64,000 nt of DNA from Corynebacterium amycolatum. GTDB lineage: Bacteria; Actinomycetota; Actinomycetes; Mycobacteriales; Mycobacteriaceae. Of the stretch, positions 29,267 to 37,832 are shown piece by piece; the stretch's first letter is position 1; each line of letters opens with the position of its first letter. The DNA is taken from the NCBI RefSeq assembly GCF_016889425.1, contig NZ_CP069513.1:372001-436000 (forward strand), read 5' to 3'. The notes below the pieces were generated by a model, which was not told where the DNA came from, did not search any database, and worked only from the letters and a program-made list of their open reading frames with translations. The translations under genes and the position numbers were made by a program.

Positions 29267-29519
29267 CAGTGTTGAGCGCCCTTTCGATGATGTCGGTGAG
29301 CGCCTGGGTGATATCGCCGCCGGTCACGACGGTGTAGAGCAGGGCTCCGAAAGCGGCGGCAGCGATTGTTCCCAAAGCGTATTCCACGGTTGACATGCCG
29401 TTTTCCTCAGTTGCCAGAGCACGCAGGCGTTTGTGCAAATACGAGCGGAGCTGAGACTGTGCAGTGGTCAATGGATTGGTTGGAAGGCTAGTTGGACGGC
29501 TGGAGTTTTGAGTGGTCAT
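29259..29519 (-). CDS. Flp-type pilin (DUF4244)
   Basis: 86 residues. EENGMSTVEYALGTIAAAAFGALLY is the class IVb prepilin signal: Gly-Met cleavage site, Glu at +5 and a hydrophobic alpha-1 helix. The mature pilin would be only about 46 residues, and the leader is unusually long (about 40). A strong GGGGGAG ribosome site precedes the ATG, stronger than for neighbouring genes, fitting the major structural subunit. 209 bases of apparently non-coding sequence separate it from tadC and may hold its own promoter. Confidence 0.82.
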   Translation of the reverse strand: MTTQNSSRPTSLPTNPLTTAQSQLRSYLHKRLRALATEENGMSTVEYALGTIAAAAFGALLYTVVTGGDITQALTDIIERALNTDV

Positions 29520-29728
29520 GAGTGTCTCCCCCTATGTGGAAGTCGAGTGATAGGTCAGTTGTGAGATGTGATGTGCATTAACGTGCGTTGACCCGCGCTG
29601 ACGCATGGTGGATCGCGGATTAGCCGGCGGCCCACGCGCACCGGCGAGGACGCAACCGAAAGCGCAACCAGCACTGCATCCGGCGCGTGCCAGCGCGCGA
29701 GGCTGGGCACAGTAGTGTCCAAGCATCA

Positions 29729-30379
29729 TCACGGCATCAGCCCTGCAAACATTTCGTCGGCAAGCCCGGCGATGGTGGGCACCAAACCCAGCACCACAAA
29801 CGCGGGTAGAAAGCACAACGCCAGCGGCCCGGCGATGAGGACACCGGCCTTTTCGGCGACGGCTTGCGCCGCGTCGTGCGCTTGGCTGCGGTACGTGGCA
29901 GCGGTGTCCTCCATTGCCTGCGCCAGGCCGGTGCCGGATTCGCTTGCGCGACGCCCAGCAGTCGCCAGGGGCACGAGCGCGGGTGTGGCAGCAAGGCTCT
30001 CCCAAGCAGAGTGCGCGCCCACAGACAACCTGGCGGAACACTGTCGAAGTGGCTCGGCCAACTCCGGGTTTGCGCCATCGGCAGCTGCCGCCATAGCCCG
30101 CGACAACGGCATACCGGAGCTCAAACAAGCGCCAATGATGTCGAGGGTCGCTGCGGCATCGAGAAGCACAGCCGGGCTGAGGCGCTCCCCGCCAATGACA
30201 GTTCGCACACGCTCCCGTACCTGTGCGACAATCTGCGACACCCGACTGGTCACCTGCCTCCGCACGCCTCCTCGCGTACGAGCATCCGACTCGGATACCA
30301 ATTCGGGCAGTCGGCTGCGGACGGGATTGAACGTCGGCAAGCAGAGGTAGACGGCGATGAGAAGTGCGGCAGCGATCAT
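29729..30379 (-). CDS. tadC: Tad secretion inner-membrane protein TadC (T2SSF domain)
   Basis: 216 residues. A T2SS-F domain occupies about 65-185 (LDIIGACLSSGMPLSRAMAAAA, then GRRASESGTGLAQAME), with an N-terminal membrane helix and two C-terminal helices. With TadB it forms the platform on which the TadA ATPase works. Overlaps tadB by four bases. Short relative to gamma-proteobacterial TadC, normal for actinobacteria. Confidence 0.85.
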   Translation of the reverse strand: MIAAALLIAVYLCLPTFNPVRSRLPELVSESDARTRGGVRRQVTSRVSQIVAQVRERVRTVIGGERLSPAVLLDAAATLDIIGACLSSGMPLSRAMAAAADGANPELAEPLRQCSARLSVGAHSAWESLAATPALVPLATAGRRASESGTGLAQAMEDTAATYRSQAHDAAQAVAEKAGVLIAGPLALCFLPAFVVLGLVPTIAGLADEMFAGLMP

Positions 30380-31266
30380 TGTCCGGCCTCCGCACGATCA
30401 ATGATGGCGACAGCCCATTCGATGCCCGCGCACACCAGCCCGACACCGATGACCAGCACAATTCCTCCAATACCGCGACTGAGGAACTCGAAGGGGGACG
30501 CTCCGAAAGCTTGCCCCATAATCAGCCCGAAGACTGGGAGCGAAGCCAAAATGGCAATCGTCATGCGTGGTCCCGCCAGCGCGGCCGACGTCTGTGAGCG
30601 ATGTGCCTGACGAGCCTGCAGATCACCCCGCGCGCAGTCCAGTAACCCGGCCAAACTCAGACCATGTTGCTGCGCCACCGTCCACATACGCCCAATCCGA
30701 CGCAGTTGTTCCGAAGACTCTTCGGTCTCCCACGGGTCGGCGAAGTTCGCGCGGTGCGCCGCGTGCGCAAGATGATCGGCCAACACAGTCATGTCCTCTG
30801 CCCTACGCAATTCCGCTGCTGCCGCGTTGAGCGCTCTTGAGGCCGCCGCACCTGCGCGCAACTGCGCGGTCAAGGTTTCCAGCGCTACCGCAGCGCTGTC
30901 CGCTTCCCGACGTTCACAGCGCCTCTCCCCCACAGCGCGCACTACGGCCCCTGCGGTGCGGCCCAGCAATAGCCCGGCTATGACACCTGGAATCCCGGCG
31001 AGCCATAGCAACACAAGTGCCGGACCTGCAACGATGAGAATCGATAGCCCTGCAGCTCTATTCGCACTGCCAGTGCTTGCGGCGCTCGACCCCGCGGAAC
31101 CAGCCCCAAGTCCAACCATGCGCTGCAACCACTTCAGTCCACAGGACACCTCACGGGCACGGCCTGCCAGCGCTCGCGAGCGCACCGCCGCCGAGCTGTC
31201 CGGCCAGATAGCGACTGCCGCAGCCGCGCCCCCAATGAGTACGGTCACGCTAAATCCCTCCCCCAT
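30376..31266 (-). CDS. tadB: Tad secretion inner-membrane protein TadB-like
   Basis: 296 residues. N-terminal helix, two helices near 70-105, an F-domain core (about 140-250: LETLTAQLRAGAAASRALNAAAAEL, then QQHGLSLAGLLDCARGDLQARQAH) and two C-terminal helices. Pairs with TadC in the operon. The gap to tadA is 55 bases. Assembles the pilus in the cytoplasmic membrane. Confidence 0.85.
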   Translation of the reverse strand: MGEGFSVTVLIGGAAAAVAIWPDSSAAVRSRALAGRAREVSCGLKWLQRMVGLGAGSAGSSAASTGSANRAAGLSILIVAGPALVLLWLAGIPGVIAGLLLGRTAGAVVRAVGERRCERREADSAAVALETLTAQLRAGAAASRALNAAAAELRRAEDMTVLADHLAHAAHRANFADPWETEESSEQLRRIGRMWTVAQQHGLSLAGLLDCARGDLQARQAHRSQTSAALAGPRMTIAILASLPVFGLIMGQAFGASPFEFLSRGIGGIVLVIGVGLVCAGIEWAVAIIDRAEAGQ

Positions 31267-31321
31267 AGCTGTTAATCTCCCCGTCTAATCCCCTGACTTT
31301 TCCCCCGGGTTATTCCACCGG

Positions 31322-32479
31322 TTATTCCACCGACTGTTCCCTGCCGACCAGCAATTTCTGCAACGTTTCCCACCCCGGCCCCGGCCCGTCCCGAGCAGTC
31401 CAAACCTCCACCACCTCCGGTGGGTTACCGCGCAGCAGCCCGATCTGCGCCAGCCGGCGAACATCAGCGCGTTCGACTACCAACACCACCTGCACCGCAG
31501 AGACCAACTGCGCATGCAGCCCGGCGCGACTAAGGCCACCGATCAACCCCAAAGCCTCAAAGCGCGCGACGACATCCCCAATCCGGTTGGCGTGAATTGT
31601 CCCTGCCCCACCGCGATGCCCCGTGTTCAACGCAGCCAGCAGATCCACCACTTCGGCGCCACGAATCTCACCGACGACAATGCGGTCGGGACGCATGCGC
31701 AACGCCTGCTTCAGCAACTCCTGCTGCCCAATCGCACCGGCCCCCTCCAAGTTGGCGGCTCTGGTCACCAGCTTCACCACATGGGGATGCTGCGGTTGCA
31801 ACTCCGGAGTGTCCTCGATGCACACAATGCGCTGGTCAGGATTAACTTCTGAGAGCATCGCCGCCAATAGCGTCGTCTTTCCCGCACCCGTGCCTCCGGC
31901 GACAATAAACGACAGCTGTCCCGCCACGATTCCCCGCAACACCGGCAGAATCTCCGGTGGAAACAGCCCGATATCGCACAACTCCGCAAGCCCGCGACGA
32001 GCCGGACGAAGCACTCGCAGGCTAATCTGAGTGCCGGTCGCTGACGGTGGGGAAAGCACCGCATGAACTCGCACACCACAGCCGCCGACACCACCAGGAA
32101 TATGGCCGTCGGCCCAAGGTTGCGCGTCGTCAAGCCTTCGTCCGCACCGCGACGCGAGCCGCACCGCATACGCGCGCACCTCGCCCTCGTCCGCGAAGGA
32201 AATCTCGGCCCGCTCCAGTCCGTTGCCGGCGTCGACCCAGACCTCGCCGGGCGCGGTGACCAGCACATCGCTGACACCCGGGCGGCGCAACAGCGCATCC
32301 AACACGCCCGCGCCCACTGTTTCCTCACGAATCGTGCGCAGAATCTCCAACACCTTCACATCGGAGACAACTCCCGCGGTCTCCGCGCGAATGATGTCGG
32401 CGACCTCGCTATGCGATGCCACCCCAGGCCGCTCCGCAAGCGCCGCCCGCACCGCCGCCAACAGCCTGACATCATCCAT
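31322..32479 (-). CDS. tadA: Tad/CpaF-type secretion ATPase TadA
   Basis: 385 residues. Walker A IVAGGTGAGKTTLLAAML, Asp box VCIEDTPELQPQ, Walker B RIVVGEIRGAEVVDLL and a His box HRGGAGTIHANR are all present, as in VirB11/CpaF ATPases powering type IVb pilus assembly. The ATG at 32479 overlaps the end of ssd by 8 bases, and this coupling is why it is preferred over the longer frame to 32503. Actinobacterial length, lacking the long N-terminus of CpaF. Confidence 0.9.
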   Translation of the reverse strand: MDDVRLLAAVRAALAERPGVASHSEVADIIRAETAGVVSDVKVLEILRTIREETVGAGVLDALLRRPGVSDVLVTAPGEVWVDAGNGLERAEISFADEGEVRAYAVRLASRCGRRLDDAQPWADGHIPGGVGGCGVRVHAVLSPPSATGTQISLRVLRPARRGLAELCDIGLFPPEILPVLRGIVAGQLSFIVAGGTGAGKTTLLAAMLSEVNPDQRIVCIEDTPELQPQHPHVVKLVTRAANLEGAGAIGQQELLKQALRMRPDRIVVGEIRGAEVVDLLAALNTGHRGGAGTIHANRIGDVVARFEALGLIGGLSRAGLHAQLVSAVQVVLVVERADVRRLAQIGLLRGNPPEVVEVWTARDGPGPGWETLQKLLVGREQSVE

Positions 32480-33881
32480 CGCCACCACCGCCGACAAGAG
32501 CAAACATCGCTTCCAATCCCCGCGTCAGCTTGCCGACGGCCCCAGCGAGCCCGCCCACATCTATCTCGTGAGCTACTTTCTTGCAGTACTCAATCTCACC
32601 AGCAATGGGCAGATTGAGCGCGTACTCAACCTCTTCGACACTGATATCGCGGTGCTGCTGGTGCCGAACCGCAAGACTTGGCGTGAATCCTGCCTGTGCA
32701 CAGACGCTGGCCAGGTGTCCACCGGCTGCGATAGCTCGGACAGAGGTGGGCAGGATGATGACGGTGTCATCGGCAAGCGCGCCGATAGTGGTGACGTACT
32801 CCACTTGATTCGGGCAGTCCACGATGACCGTAATTCCGGCATGAATAAGGCAACTAATGGTGCTGGCAATGTGTCGAAGATCGTCGGGTCTGTCGGTTCT
32901 GCCGAGTCTGTCGGCACTGTCGAATTTGGTGGCCGCCGAGGCGTGGTTGTAAGCCGTCTCGGGCGTGCGACTGCGAGTCCACGTCAACACTTTCAGCGCG
33001 GGTGATCGCGGGCAGGATGGCAGTGCTTCGTAGAGTGCCGCCCCGTCGAGACGGCCATCAGCAGCCGAGAAGTCTTGCCACCTCAGTCCCGGTTCCGTTT
33101 CCATCCCGAGCACCAGATCAATACCTCCCGCCAGCGCATCTGCGTCCACCAAGCAGATGGGCCTTTCGCGGGAAAGAACCAATGCACTCGCTGCCGCCGT
33201 AATGGAAGCACCAGCACCGCCGACCGCAGGAACCAACATCAGGCACGTTGCCGTGGAATCGGTTGTAGTTGCTGGCACGTTCGGTGCGGGTTCTGTACCT
33301 GGTGCTGTAATCACGTCTGCGCTCGCAGGTGACGCTGGGGTGTGTTGGTGGTTCAGGAGGCTCGAGCTGTGTTGGAAATCGGAGAGCCTCGGACCATCCG
33401 GACGTACCTCGGCTCGGCCGAGCAGTTCGACAATATCGACGTTATCCGCGGGCAAACTAGCGCTGTAAACAGGAGCTAAAACCTTCGCCACCTGCGTATC
33501 TTCCGCCTCAGTATCACTGCGGACCAGAAAGATTGCTCCCTCACAATGAGGCCGCCCGGCTAATCTTCGGGCTGCCGACGCATCAACGAACACCGCTGGT
33601 GCCCGACGCCACAGGGCCGATGAAACTCCCGCTCCGGTCGATGCGGGCACTGACGCTGTGGCTGATACTGGTGGTGATGCTGGCGACGATGTCAATGCTT
33701 GTGCGGCCACTGGCGCTGCAGCCACAGGTGGCACGGTCTCTTGCACACAGTCACGACCGGTAGCAGCGACTATGAGTGCAACCTCTTCACGCAGCGCTTC
33801 ATCATCGACAGCGTTGACTACTGGATTTGCTGGAGCCTCGGTTCGCTGAGCCATGGACAGTTTCTTGATTGCCATGGCCAT
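32472..33881 (-). CDS. ssd: Septum site-determining protein Ssd / TadZ-CpaE-like
   Basis: About 469 residues. A poorly conserved Ala/Pro/Ser-rich N-terminus is followed by a MinD/ParA-like ATPase fold: VPAVGGAGASITAAASAL is the deviant Walker A, degenerate because both lysines are missing, then ICLVDADALAGG and VIVDCPNQVEYV. M. tuberculosis Ssd (Rv3660c) has the same position upstream of tadA and affects septum formation; CpaE/TadZ proteins localise Tad machinery to the pole. Starts at 33890, 33881, 33875 and 33854 are possible and no clear ribosome site decides. Confidence 0.8.
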   Translation of the reverse strand: MAMAIKKLSMAQRTEAPANPVVNAVDDEALREEVALIVAATGRDCVQETVPPVAAAPVAAQALTSSPASPPVSATASVPASTGAGVSSALWRRAPAVFVDASAARRLAGRPHCEGAIFLVRSDTEAEDTQVAKVLAPVYSASLPADNVDIVELLGRAEVRPDGPRLSDFQHSSSLLNHQHTPASPASADVITAPGTEPAPNVPATTTDSTATCLMLVPAVGGAGASITAAASALVLSRERPICLVDADALAGGIDLVLGMETEPGLRWQDFSAADGRLDGAALYEALPSCPRSPALKVLTWTRSRTPETAYNHASAATKFDSADRLGRTDRPDDLRHIASTISCLIHAGITVIVDCPNQVEYVTTIGALADDTVIILPTSVRAIAAGGHLASVCAQAGFTPSLAVRHQQHRDISVEEVEYALNLPIAGEIEYCKKVAHEIDVGGLAGAVGKLTRGLEAMFALVGGGGDG

Positions 33882-33938
33882 AGCGTGCACTAAAAGGCGG
33901 ATTCAATGATGCTCGCAAGGGGCCAAAACCTCGCTGTC

Positions 33939-33965
33939 TGTGGATAATTTTCAGACTGTGGATAA
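33939..33965. promoter_or_regulatory. Two consensus DnaA boxes upstream of ssd
   Basis: TGTGGATAA, the complement of the perfect DnaA box TTATCCACA, occurs at 33939-33947 and 33957-33965 in the same orientation, 18 bases apart, within the ssd upstream region. The spacing puts them nearly two helical turns apart. Confidence 0.6.
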
Positions 33966-34013
33966 CTGCCGAACGCTACGTTGCCCTGGTCTTATGACTG
34001 CTGCGCGGCCTGG

Positions 34014-34036
34014 CCAATGCAAGTTAGTGACTGCGT
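34014..34036 (-). repeat. Left fragment of the intergenic repeat, broken by the island
   Basis: Read on the minus strand it gives AACGCAGTCACTAACTTGCATTG, matching the second direct motif of copy A (25446-25468) at 20 of 23 bases. It stops one or two bases before the IS1249 left end at 34038. The complementary part of a copy in the same orientation is at 39742-39786. Confidence 0.6.
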
Positions 34037-34156
34037 TGGGTTAAGTGACAAAAAATGTGTCTGACTTTCAGGATGTCTACTGATCACCACACATAAAACG
34101 GGCTTGAATAGGGTTCTAGATGTACGGACCGGAGACGTTGATCGATGGGACCGGCA

Positions 34157-35050
34157 TCAGCCGACCATGTGCAGGGCGATTGATTCCTTGACCTGTTCGA
34201 TGAACGCCCGAGACGCGGGGCTCGGATTGAAAGAGCCCCACGCGACGTACTCGGCTCGGCAGGGGCCATCGGCCACGGGAACTGCTCGCAGCGCTGGGTT
34301 AGCCGGCACACATTCGACGGGCAGCAGGCAGACGCCCAACCCACGTTCGACGAGGGCGAGCATGAACTCGGTCGACATCGCCTCGAAGCCCACGCGGCGC
34401 TGAAGGCCTGCGGCAGCGAATGCCCGATCGCCTTGGAGTCTGCCTGGTGACCCGGCCGGGAAGTCGATGAACGTCTCGTCGACCAAGTCAGCCAGGGCCA
34501 GGGTGCCCGTGTGCGCTAGCCGGTGTTGTGACGCCATGACGGCGACGAGACGCCCTCGGGCGATCTCGTGCGCGGTGAGTCCGGACGCTGGGGCGACGTC
34601 GGCGTCCACGCCGAGAAAGGCCACGTCGAGTCTCCCGCTGTCGAGGTCGCGCATGAACTCATTGCTTCCCCCGCCCCGCACGGTGAGGTCCACGTGGGGA
34701 TGGCTGGCGTGGAAGGCCGCGATGATGTCGGGCACGCTGACGGCTGTGACCGTCGGGATGACACCTACCGATAGGCTTCCGCGGACCTGGCCCACGGCCT
34801 CGGCAGCGACCGCCACGGCACGGTCGGCGGCTGCGAGGCTGGCGCGTGCTTCCGTGAGGAAGGCTTCGCCGGCGGCGGTCAGCTCTACCCGACGGGATGA
34901 GCGCACGAACAGTGCCATGCCGAGTTCCTGTTCGAGGGCCTTGATCTGGTGGCTCAGTGCTGATTGCACGACGAAGCATTGTTCTGCTGCTCGCGTGAAG
35001 TTGCGCTCCTCGGCGATCGCCACGACGTACCTGAGCTGTTGGAGTTCCAC
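34157..35050 (-). CDS. LysR-family regulator
   Basis: 297 residues. N-terminal winged HTH: QQLRYVVAIAEERNFTRAAEQ, SALSHQIKALEQELG, LFVRSSRRVELT; then a periplasmic-binding-like effector domain (SLSVGVIPTVTAVSVPDIIAAF). It diverges from the EamA and SDR genes and most likely controls them. The GTG at 35050 is chosen because the family usually begins VELQQLRY and because the inverted repeat at 35069-35090 would otherwise cover the start; ATG 35071 is the alternative. Its stop lies just inside the transposon left terminus. Confidence 0.9.
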   Translation of the reverse strand: MELQQLRYVVAIAEERNFTRAAEQCFVVQSALSHQIKALEQELGMALFVRSSRRVELTAAGEAFLTEARASLAAADRAVAVAAEAVGQVRGSLSVGVIPTVTAVSVPDIIAAFHASHPHVDLTVRGGGSNEFMRDLDSGRLDVAFLGVDADVAPASGLTAHEIARGRLVAVMASQHRLAHTGTLALADLVDETFIDFPAGSPGRLQGDRAFAAAGLQRRVGFEAMSTEFMLALVERGLGVCLLPVECVPANPALRAVPVADGPCRAEYVAWGSFNPSPASRAFIEQVKESIALHMVG

Positions 35051-35068
35051 TAAACCATGATTGTAGGT

Positions 35069-35090
35069 CATTGTTTGGATGAGAACAATG
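35069..35090. promoter_or_regulatory. Inverted repeat, candidate LysR operator
   Basis: Perfect 7-base arms CATTGTT (35069-35075) and AACAATG (35084-35090), 8-base spacer, fitting the T-N11-A rule for LysR sites. It lies in the divergent gap between lysR and the EamA gene. Confidence 0.6.
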
Positions 35091-35129
35091 TGTTGGACTC
35101 ACCGCTGGTGGGCGACTGACAATGGATTG

Positions 35130-36029
35130 GTGAATACTTCTTCCCATGGGGCCCGCAGTTCGTTGCTGTGGACCTGTCTGACGGCGCTGGCCCCCGCTAC
35201 GTGGGGGACAACGTACATCGTGACCACCCACCTCCTCCCAGCCGGACACCCCTTGTTCGCCGCGTTCATGAGGACGCTGCCGGCAGGGATCATCGCGGTG
35301 GGCCTGTCGAGGCAGCTGCCGCGCGGCTCGTGGTGGTGGAAGAGCTTCGTGTTGGGTGGTCTGAACATGGCCGCGTTCTTCCCCCTGCTGTTCTTGTCGG
35401 CGCAGCGTCTTCCGGGCGGAGTCGCGGCCACGCTGGGTGCGGTGCAGCCCATCATCGTTGTCCTGCTGGCCGTGGCTGTCCTCCACGAGCAACTCTCCGG
35501 CTGGCGCCTGGGGTGGGGTGTCCTGGGTGTCGTGGGGGTGGCTCTCGTGGTCCTTGGGCCGAGCGCCGCCCTGGACCCGGTGGGTGTGGCTGCAGGACTC
35601 GGTGGCACAGGGGCCATGGCCACGGGCGTGGTCCTGACCAAGAAGTGGAAGCTCCCCCAAGGTGTCTCGCCCATCGCATTGGCCGGGTGGCAGCTGACGG
35701 CCGCCGGCCTTCTGCTGGCGATCCCGGCGTTGCTGGTGGAGGGGCCACCGGCAGTGATTTCCGGTCGTGGCTGGCTTGGGTACGCCTGGCTCGGCCTGGT
35801 CGGGGCACTGGTCTCTTACAGCCTCTGGTTCACCGGCATCCGACGCCTGCCCGTCACGTCCACAGCCCTCCTGGGACTTCTCTCGCCGTTGGTCGCCGCC
35901 CTGCTCGGCGTCCTGATCGCGCACGAACACCTCGGAGCCGAGCAGTACCTCGGCTTCGCGATCGCCCTGGCCGCCATGGTCTGTGGCCAGCTCCCCGCAC
36001 CCACCCATCGTCGAAAGGACAATTCATGA
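35130..36029 (+). CDS. EamA/DMT-family exporter
   Basis: About 299 residues, ten membrane helices in two EamA repeats (ALAPATWGTTYIVTTHLLP; LGGTGAMATGVVLTKKW). The loop NMAAFFPLLFLSAQRLPGG and ATLGAVQPIIVVLLAVAVLHE are typical. Members export amino acids, antimicrobials or metabolites. The GTG at 35130 (TTG 35127 also possible) begins the conserved part; the frame from 35079 adds a Trp-rich stretch inside the operator. Overlaps the SDR gene by four bases (ATGA). Passenger gene of the transposon. Confidence 0.85.
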   Translation: MNTSSHGARSSLLWTCLTALAPATWGTTYIVTTHLLPAGHPLFAAFMRTLPAGIIAVGLSRQLPRGSWWWKSFVLGGLNMAAFFPLLFLSAQRLPGGVAATLGAVQPIIVVLLAVAVLHEQLSGWRLGWGVLGVVGVALVVLGPSAALDPVGVAAGLGGTGAMATGVVLTKKWKLPQGVSPIALAGWQLTAAGLLLAIPALLVEGPPAVISGRGWLGYAWLGLVGALVSYSLWFTGIRRLPVTSTALLGLLSPLVAALLGVLIAHEHLGAEQYLGFAIALAAMVCGQLPAPTHRRKDNS

Positions 36030-36679
36030 ACATCACGGTTCTCGGAGCCACCGGCATGGCCGGCGCAGCGATCGCGCAGGAGGCCACACGCCGCGGCCAC
36101 CACGTCACTGCCGTATCGCGGAACCCACAGGAGACCAACGACCCGCATACCACCGTCACTCGTCTCGATCTGACAGACCTCGAGGCACCCCTGCAGCCCG
36201 TCCTGAACGACGCAGACGCCGTCGTGCTCGCCGTGCGCATGGCCCCCGGCGACGAAAGCCGTGTGGCTCCGCTGACCAGCCGTGTCCTCGACCACGCCGC
36301 CGTCGCGGGGGTCCGGGTCTTGGTCGTGGGAGGAGCAGCGCCCTTGCGCTCACCTCACGATCGAGAGATGCTCGTCCTGGACGACCCCGCCTTCGTGCCG
36401 ACCCAGTGGCGTGACGTCGCGTCGGCCAGCCTCGACCAGTTCAACGCGTGTACCGAACATCCGAACCAGAACTGGATCTACCTGAGTCCGTCGGCAGTCT
36501 TCGAGCCCGGACAGGGAACCGGCGCCTATCGCCGTAGCGGTGACACGCTCCTCATCAACCACGATGGCACGTCGCGGATCACCCCTGCGGACCTGGCCCT
36601 AGCGGTGCTCGACGAGCTCGAGCAGCCCAGCGCCGTACATCACTTCACCGCCATCGAGCTGGCAAAGGGTCTGGCCTAG
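36026..36679 (+). CDS. NAD(P)-binding Rossmann protein (NmrA-like)
   Basis: 217 residues. ITVLGATGMAGAAIAQEA is the dinucleotide-binding motif, with Arg in VTAVSRNP favouring NADP. It lacks the YxxxK catalytic pair in a canonical place, as in NmrA/atypical SDR proteins; the C-terminal half carries YLSPSAVFEPG and GTSRITPADLALAVLDELE. Preceded by the ribosome site GAAAGGA, coupled to the exporter gene by ATGA. Such EamA-SDR pairs next to a LysR suggest redox detoxification plus export, an inference. Confidence 0.85.
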   Translation: MNITVLGATGMAGAAIAQEATRRGHHVTAVSRNPQETNDPHTTVTRLDLTDLEAPLQPVLNDADAVVLAVRMAPGDESRVAPLTSRVLDHAAVAGVRVLVVGGAAPLRSPHDREMLVLDDPAFVPTQWRDVASASLDQFNACTEHPNQNWIYLSPSAVFEPGQGTGAYRRSGDTLLINHDGTSRITPADLALAVLDELEQPSAVHHFTAIELAKGLA

Positions 36680-36717
36680 GGCCAGCGGTCCACAGAGGAA
36701 TCCACGCTAACAACCGT

Positions 36718-36743
36718 GAGGGGGTCGAGCTATCGGCCCCCTC
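36718..36743 (+). terminator. Terminator of the LysR-linked operon
   Basis: Arms GAGGGGG (36718-36724) and CCCCCTC (36737-36743) with an inner 12-base loop, followed by CGTCTATT. Placed 38 bases after the SDR stop and before the transposase. Confidence 0.65.
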
Positions 36744-36765
36744 CGTCTATTCCAAGGGGACGCTC

Positions 36766-37752
36766 TTGCTCCACGCCAACGCAGCACTGACCCCGCGCCA
36801 CCGCTTGATCGTCGGCCAGCTCGTGGTCGACCAGGGCTGGCCGATCAGCGAGGTCGCCGCCCGGTTCCAGGTTTCCTGGCCCACTGTGAAGCGCTGGGCC
36901 GACCGCTATCGCGCCGGCCAGTCGATGCAGGACCGCTCGTCACGGCCGCATCACTCGCCGAACAAGACCAACGCGAAGACGACGAAGCGCTGCATCCAGC
37001 TCCGTCTCCGTCTTCGAGAAGGACCCGTGCAGCTCGCTTGCCGGCTGGGGATCGCTCCGTCGACGGTTCACCGGATCCTCGTCGACGCGCACCTGAACCG
37101 GCTTTCGCATGTCGACCGGGCAACCGGAGAGCTGGTCCGCCGCTACGAGCACGACCACCCCGGGGCGATGCTGCACGTCGACGTGAAGAAGCTCGGCAAC
37201 ATCCCCGACGGCGGCGGCTGGCGCTACGTCGGCCGGCAGCAGGGCGAGAAGAACCGCGCCGCCACCCCGGGCAAGCCCAAGAACAAGTACAGCGACCCGT
37301 TGATGGGCAAGGCCTACGTCCACACCGTCATCGACGACCATTCCCGCGTCGCCTACGCCGAGATCCACGACGACGAAACCGCCCTCACCGCCACCGCGGT
37401 CCTCGTTCGGGCCGTCGAGTGGTTCAACGCACGCGGGGTGACCGTTGAGCGGGTCCTGTCCGACAACGGCGGCGCGTACCGCTCGCACCTGTGGCGAGAC
37501 ACCTGCCACGAGCTCGGCATCCGGCACAAGCGCACCAGGCCCTATCGGCCGCAGACCAACGGGAAGATCGAACGCTTCCACCGCACCCTGGCCGACGGCT
37601 GGGCCTACGCCCGCTGCTACACCTCCGAGGCCGAGCGCCGCGGTGAGCTCGACGGCTGGCTTCACTACTACAACCACCACCGCCCCCACACAGCCTGCGA
37701 GAACCAGCCACCCTTCTCACGATTGACCAACGTCCCCGGTCAGTACATCTAG
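36766..37752 (+). CDS. IS481-family transposase
   Basis: 328 residues, intact. N-terminal HTH (LTPRHRLIVGQLVVDQGWPISEVAARFQ), a second HTH near 95, and an rve integrase core with DDE residues: Asp in MLHVDVKKLG, Asp in RVLSDNGGAYRS and Glu in TNGKIERFHRTLADG. GWAYAR and HYYNHHRPHTA are IS481 signatures. The stop codon TAG lies within the right inverted terminus. With an intact reading frame and DDE set it could still be active. Confidence 0.93.
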   Translation: MLHANAALTPRHRLIVGQLVVDQGWPISEVAARFQVSWPTVKRWADRYRAGQSMQDRSSRPHHSPNKTNAKTTKRCIQLRLRLREGPVQLACRLGIAPSTVHRILVDAHLNRLSHVDRATGELVRRYEHDHPGAMLHVDVKKLGNIPDGGGWRYVGRQQGEKNRAATPGKPKNKYSDPLMGKAYVHTVIDDHSRVAYAEIHDDETALTATAVLVRAVEWFNARGVTVERVLSDNGGAYRSHLWRDTCHELGIRHKRTRPYRPQTNGKIERFHRTLADGWAYARCYTSEAERRGELDGWLHYYNHHRPHTACENQPPFSRLTNVPGQYI

Positions 37753-37832
37753 ACCTTATTCAAGCCCGTTTCTTGTTCAATCCACCGGAATGGCTCCTGC
37801 ATGTGGTAGCAGGGTCTTGGTTGTCTTTCCGG

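Larger units (their letters stand above)
34096..37771 (+). mobile_element. IS481-family transposon with passenger genes
   Basis: Inverted termini of about 50 bases: left 34096-34146, right 37722-37771. The outer 15 bases (AAACGGGCTTGAATA) are identical, then one mismatch and one gap, then 27 of 31 bases match from CTAGATGTAC inward. The right terminus includes the end of the transposase gene. Between them lie lysR, an EamA exporter gene, an SDR gene and the IS481 transposase. No terminus is seen directly upstream of the transposase, so a lone 1.1-kb IS is not supported. No target duplication is apparent. Confidence 0.7.

Noticed and set aside
34659..36008. 449-codon frame on the minus strand across lysR and the EamA gene
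   Set aside because: Overlaps two well supported genes and the operator; shadow of GC-rich passenger DNA.
36680..37752. Stand-alone IS481 insertion
   Set aside because: No inverted end was found just upstream of the transposase; the matching end is at 34096.
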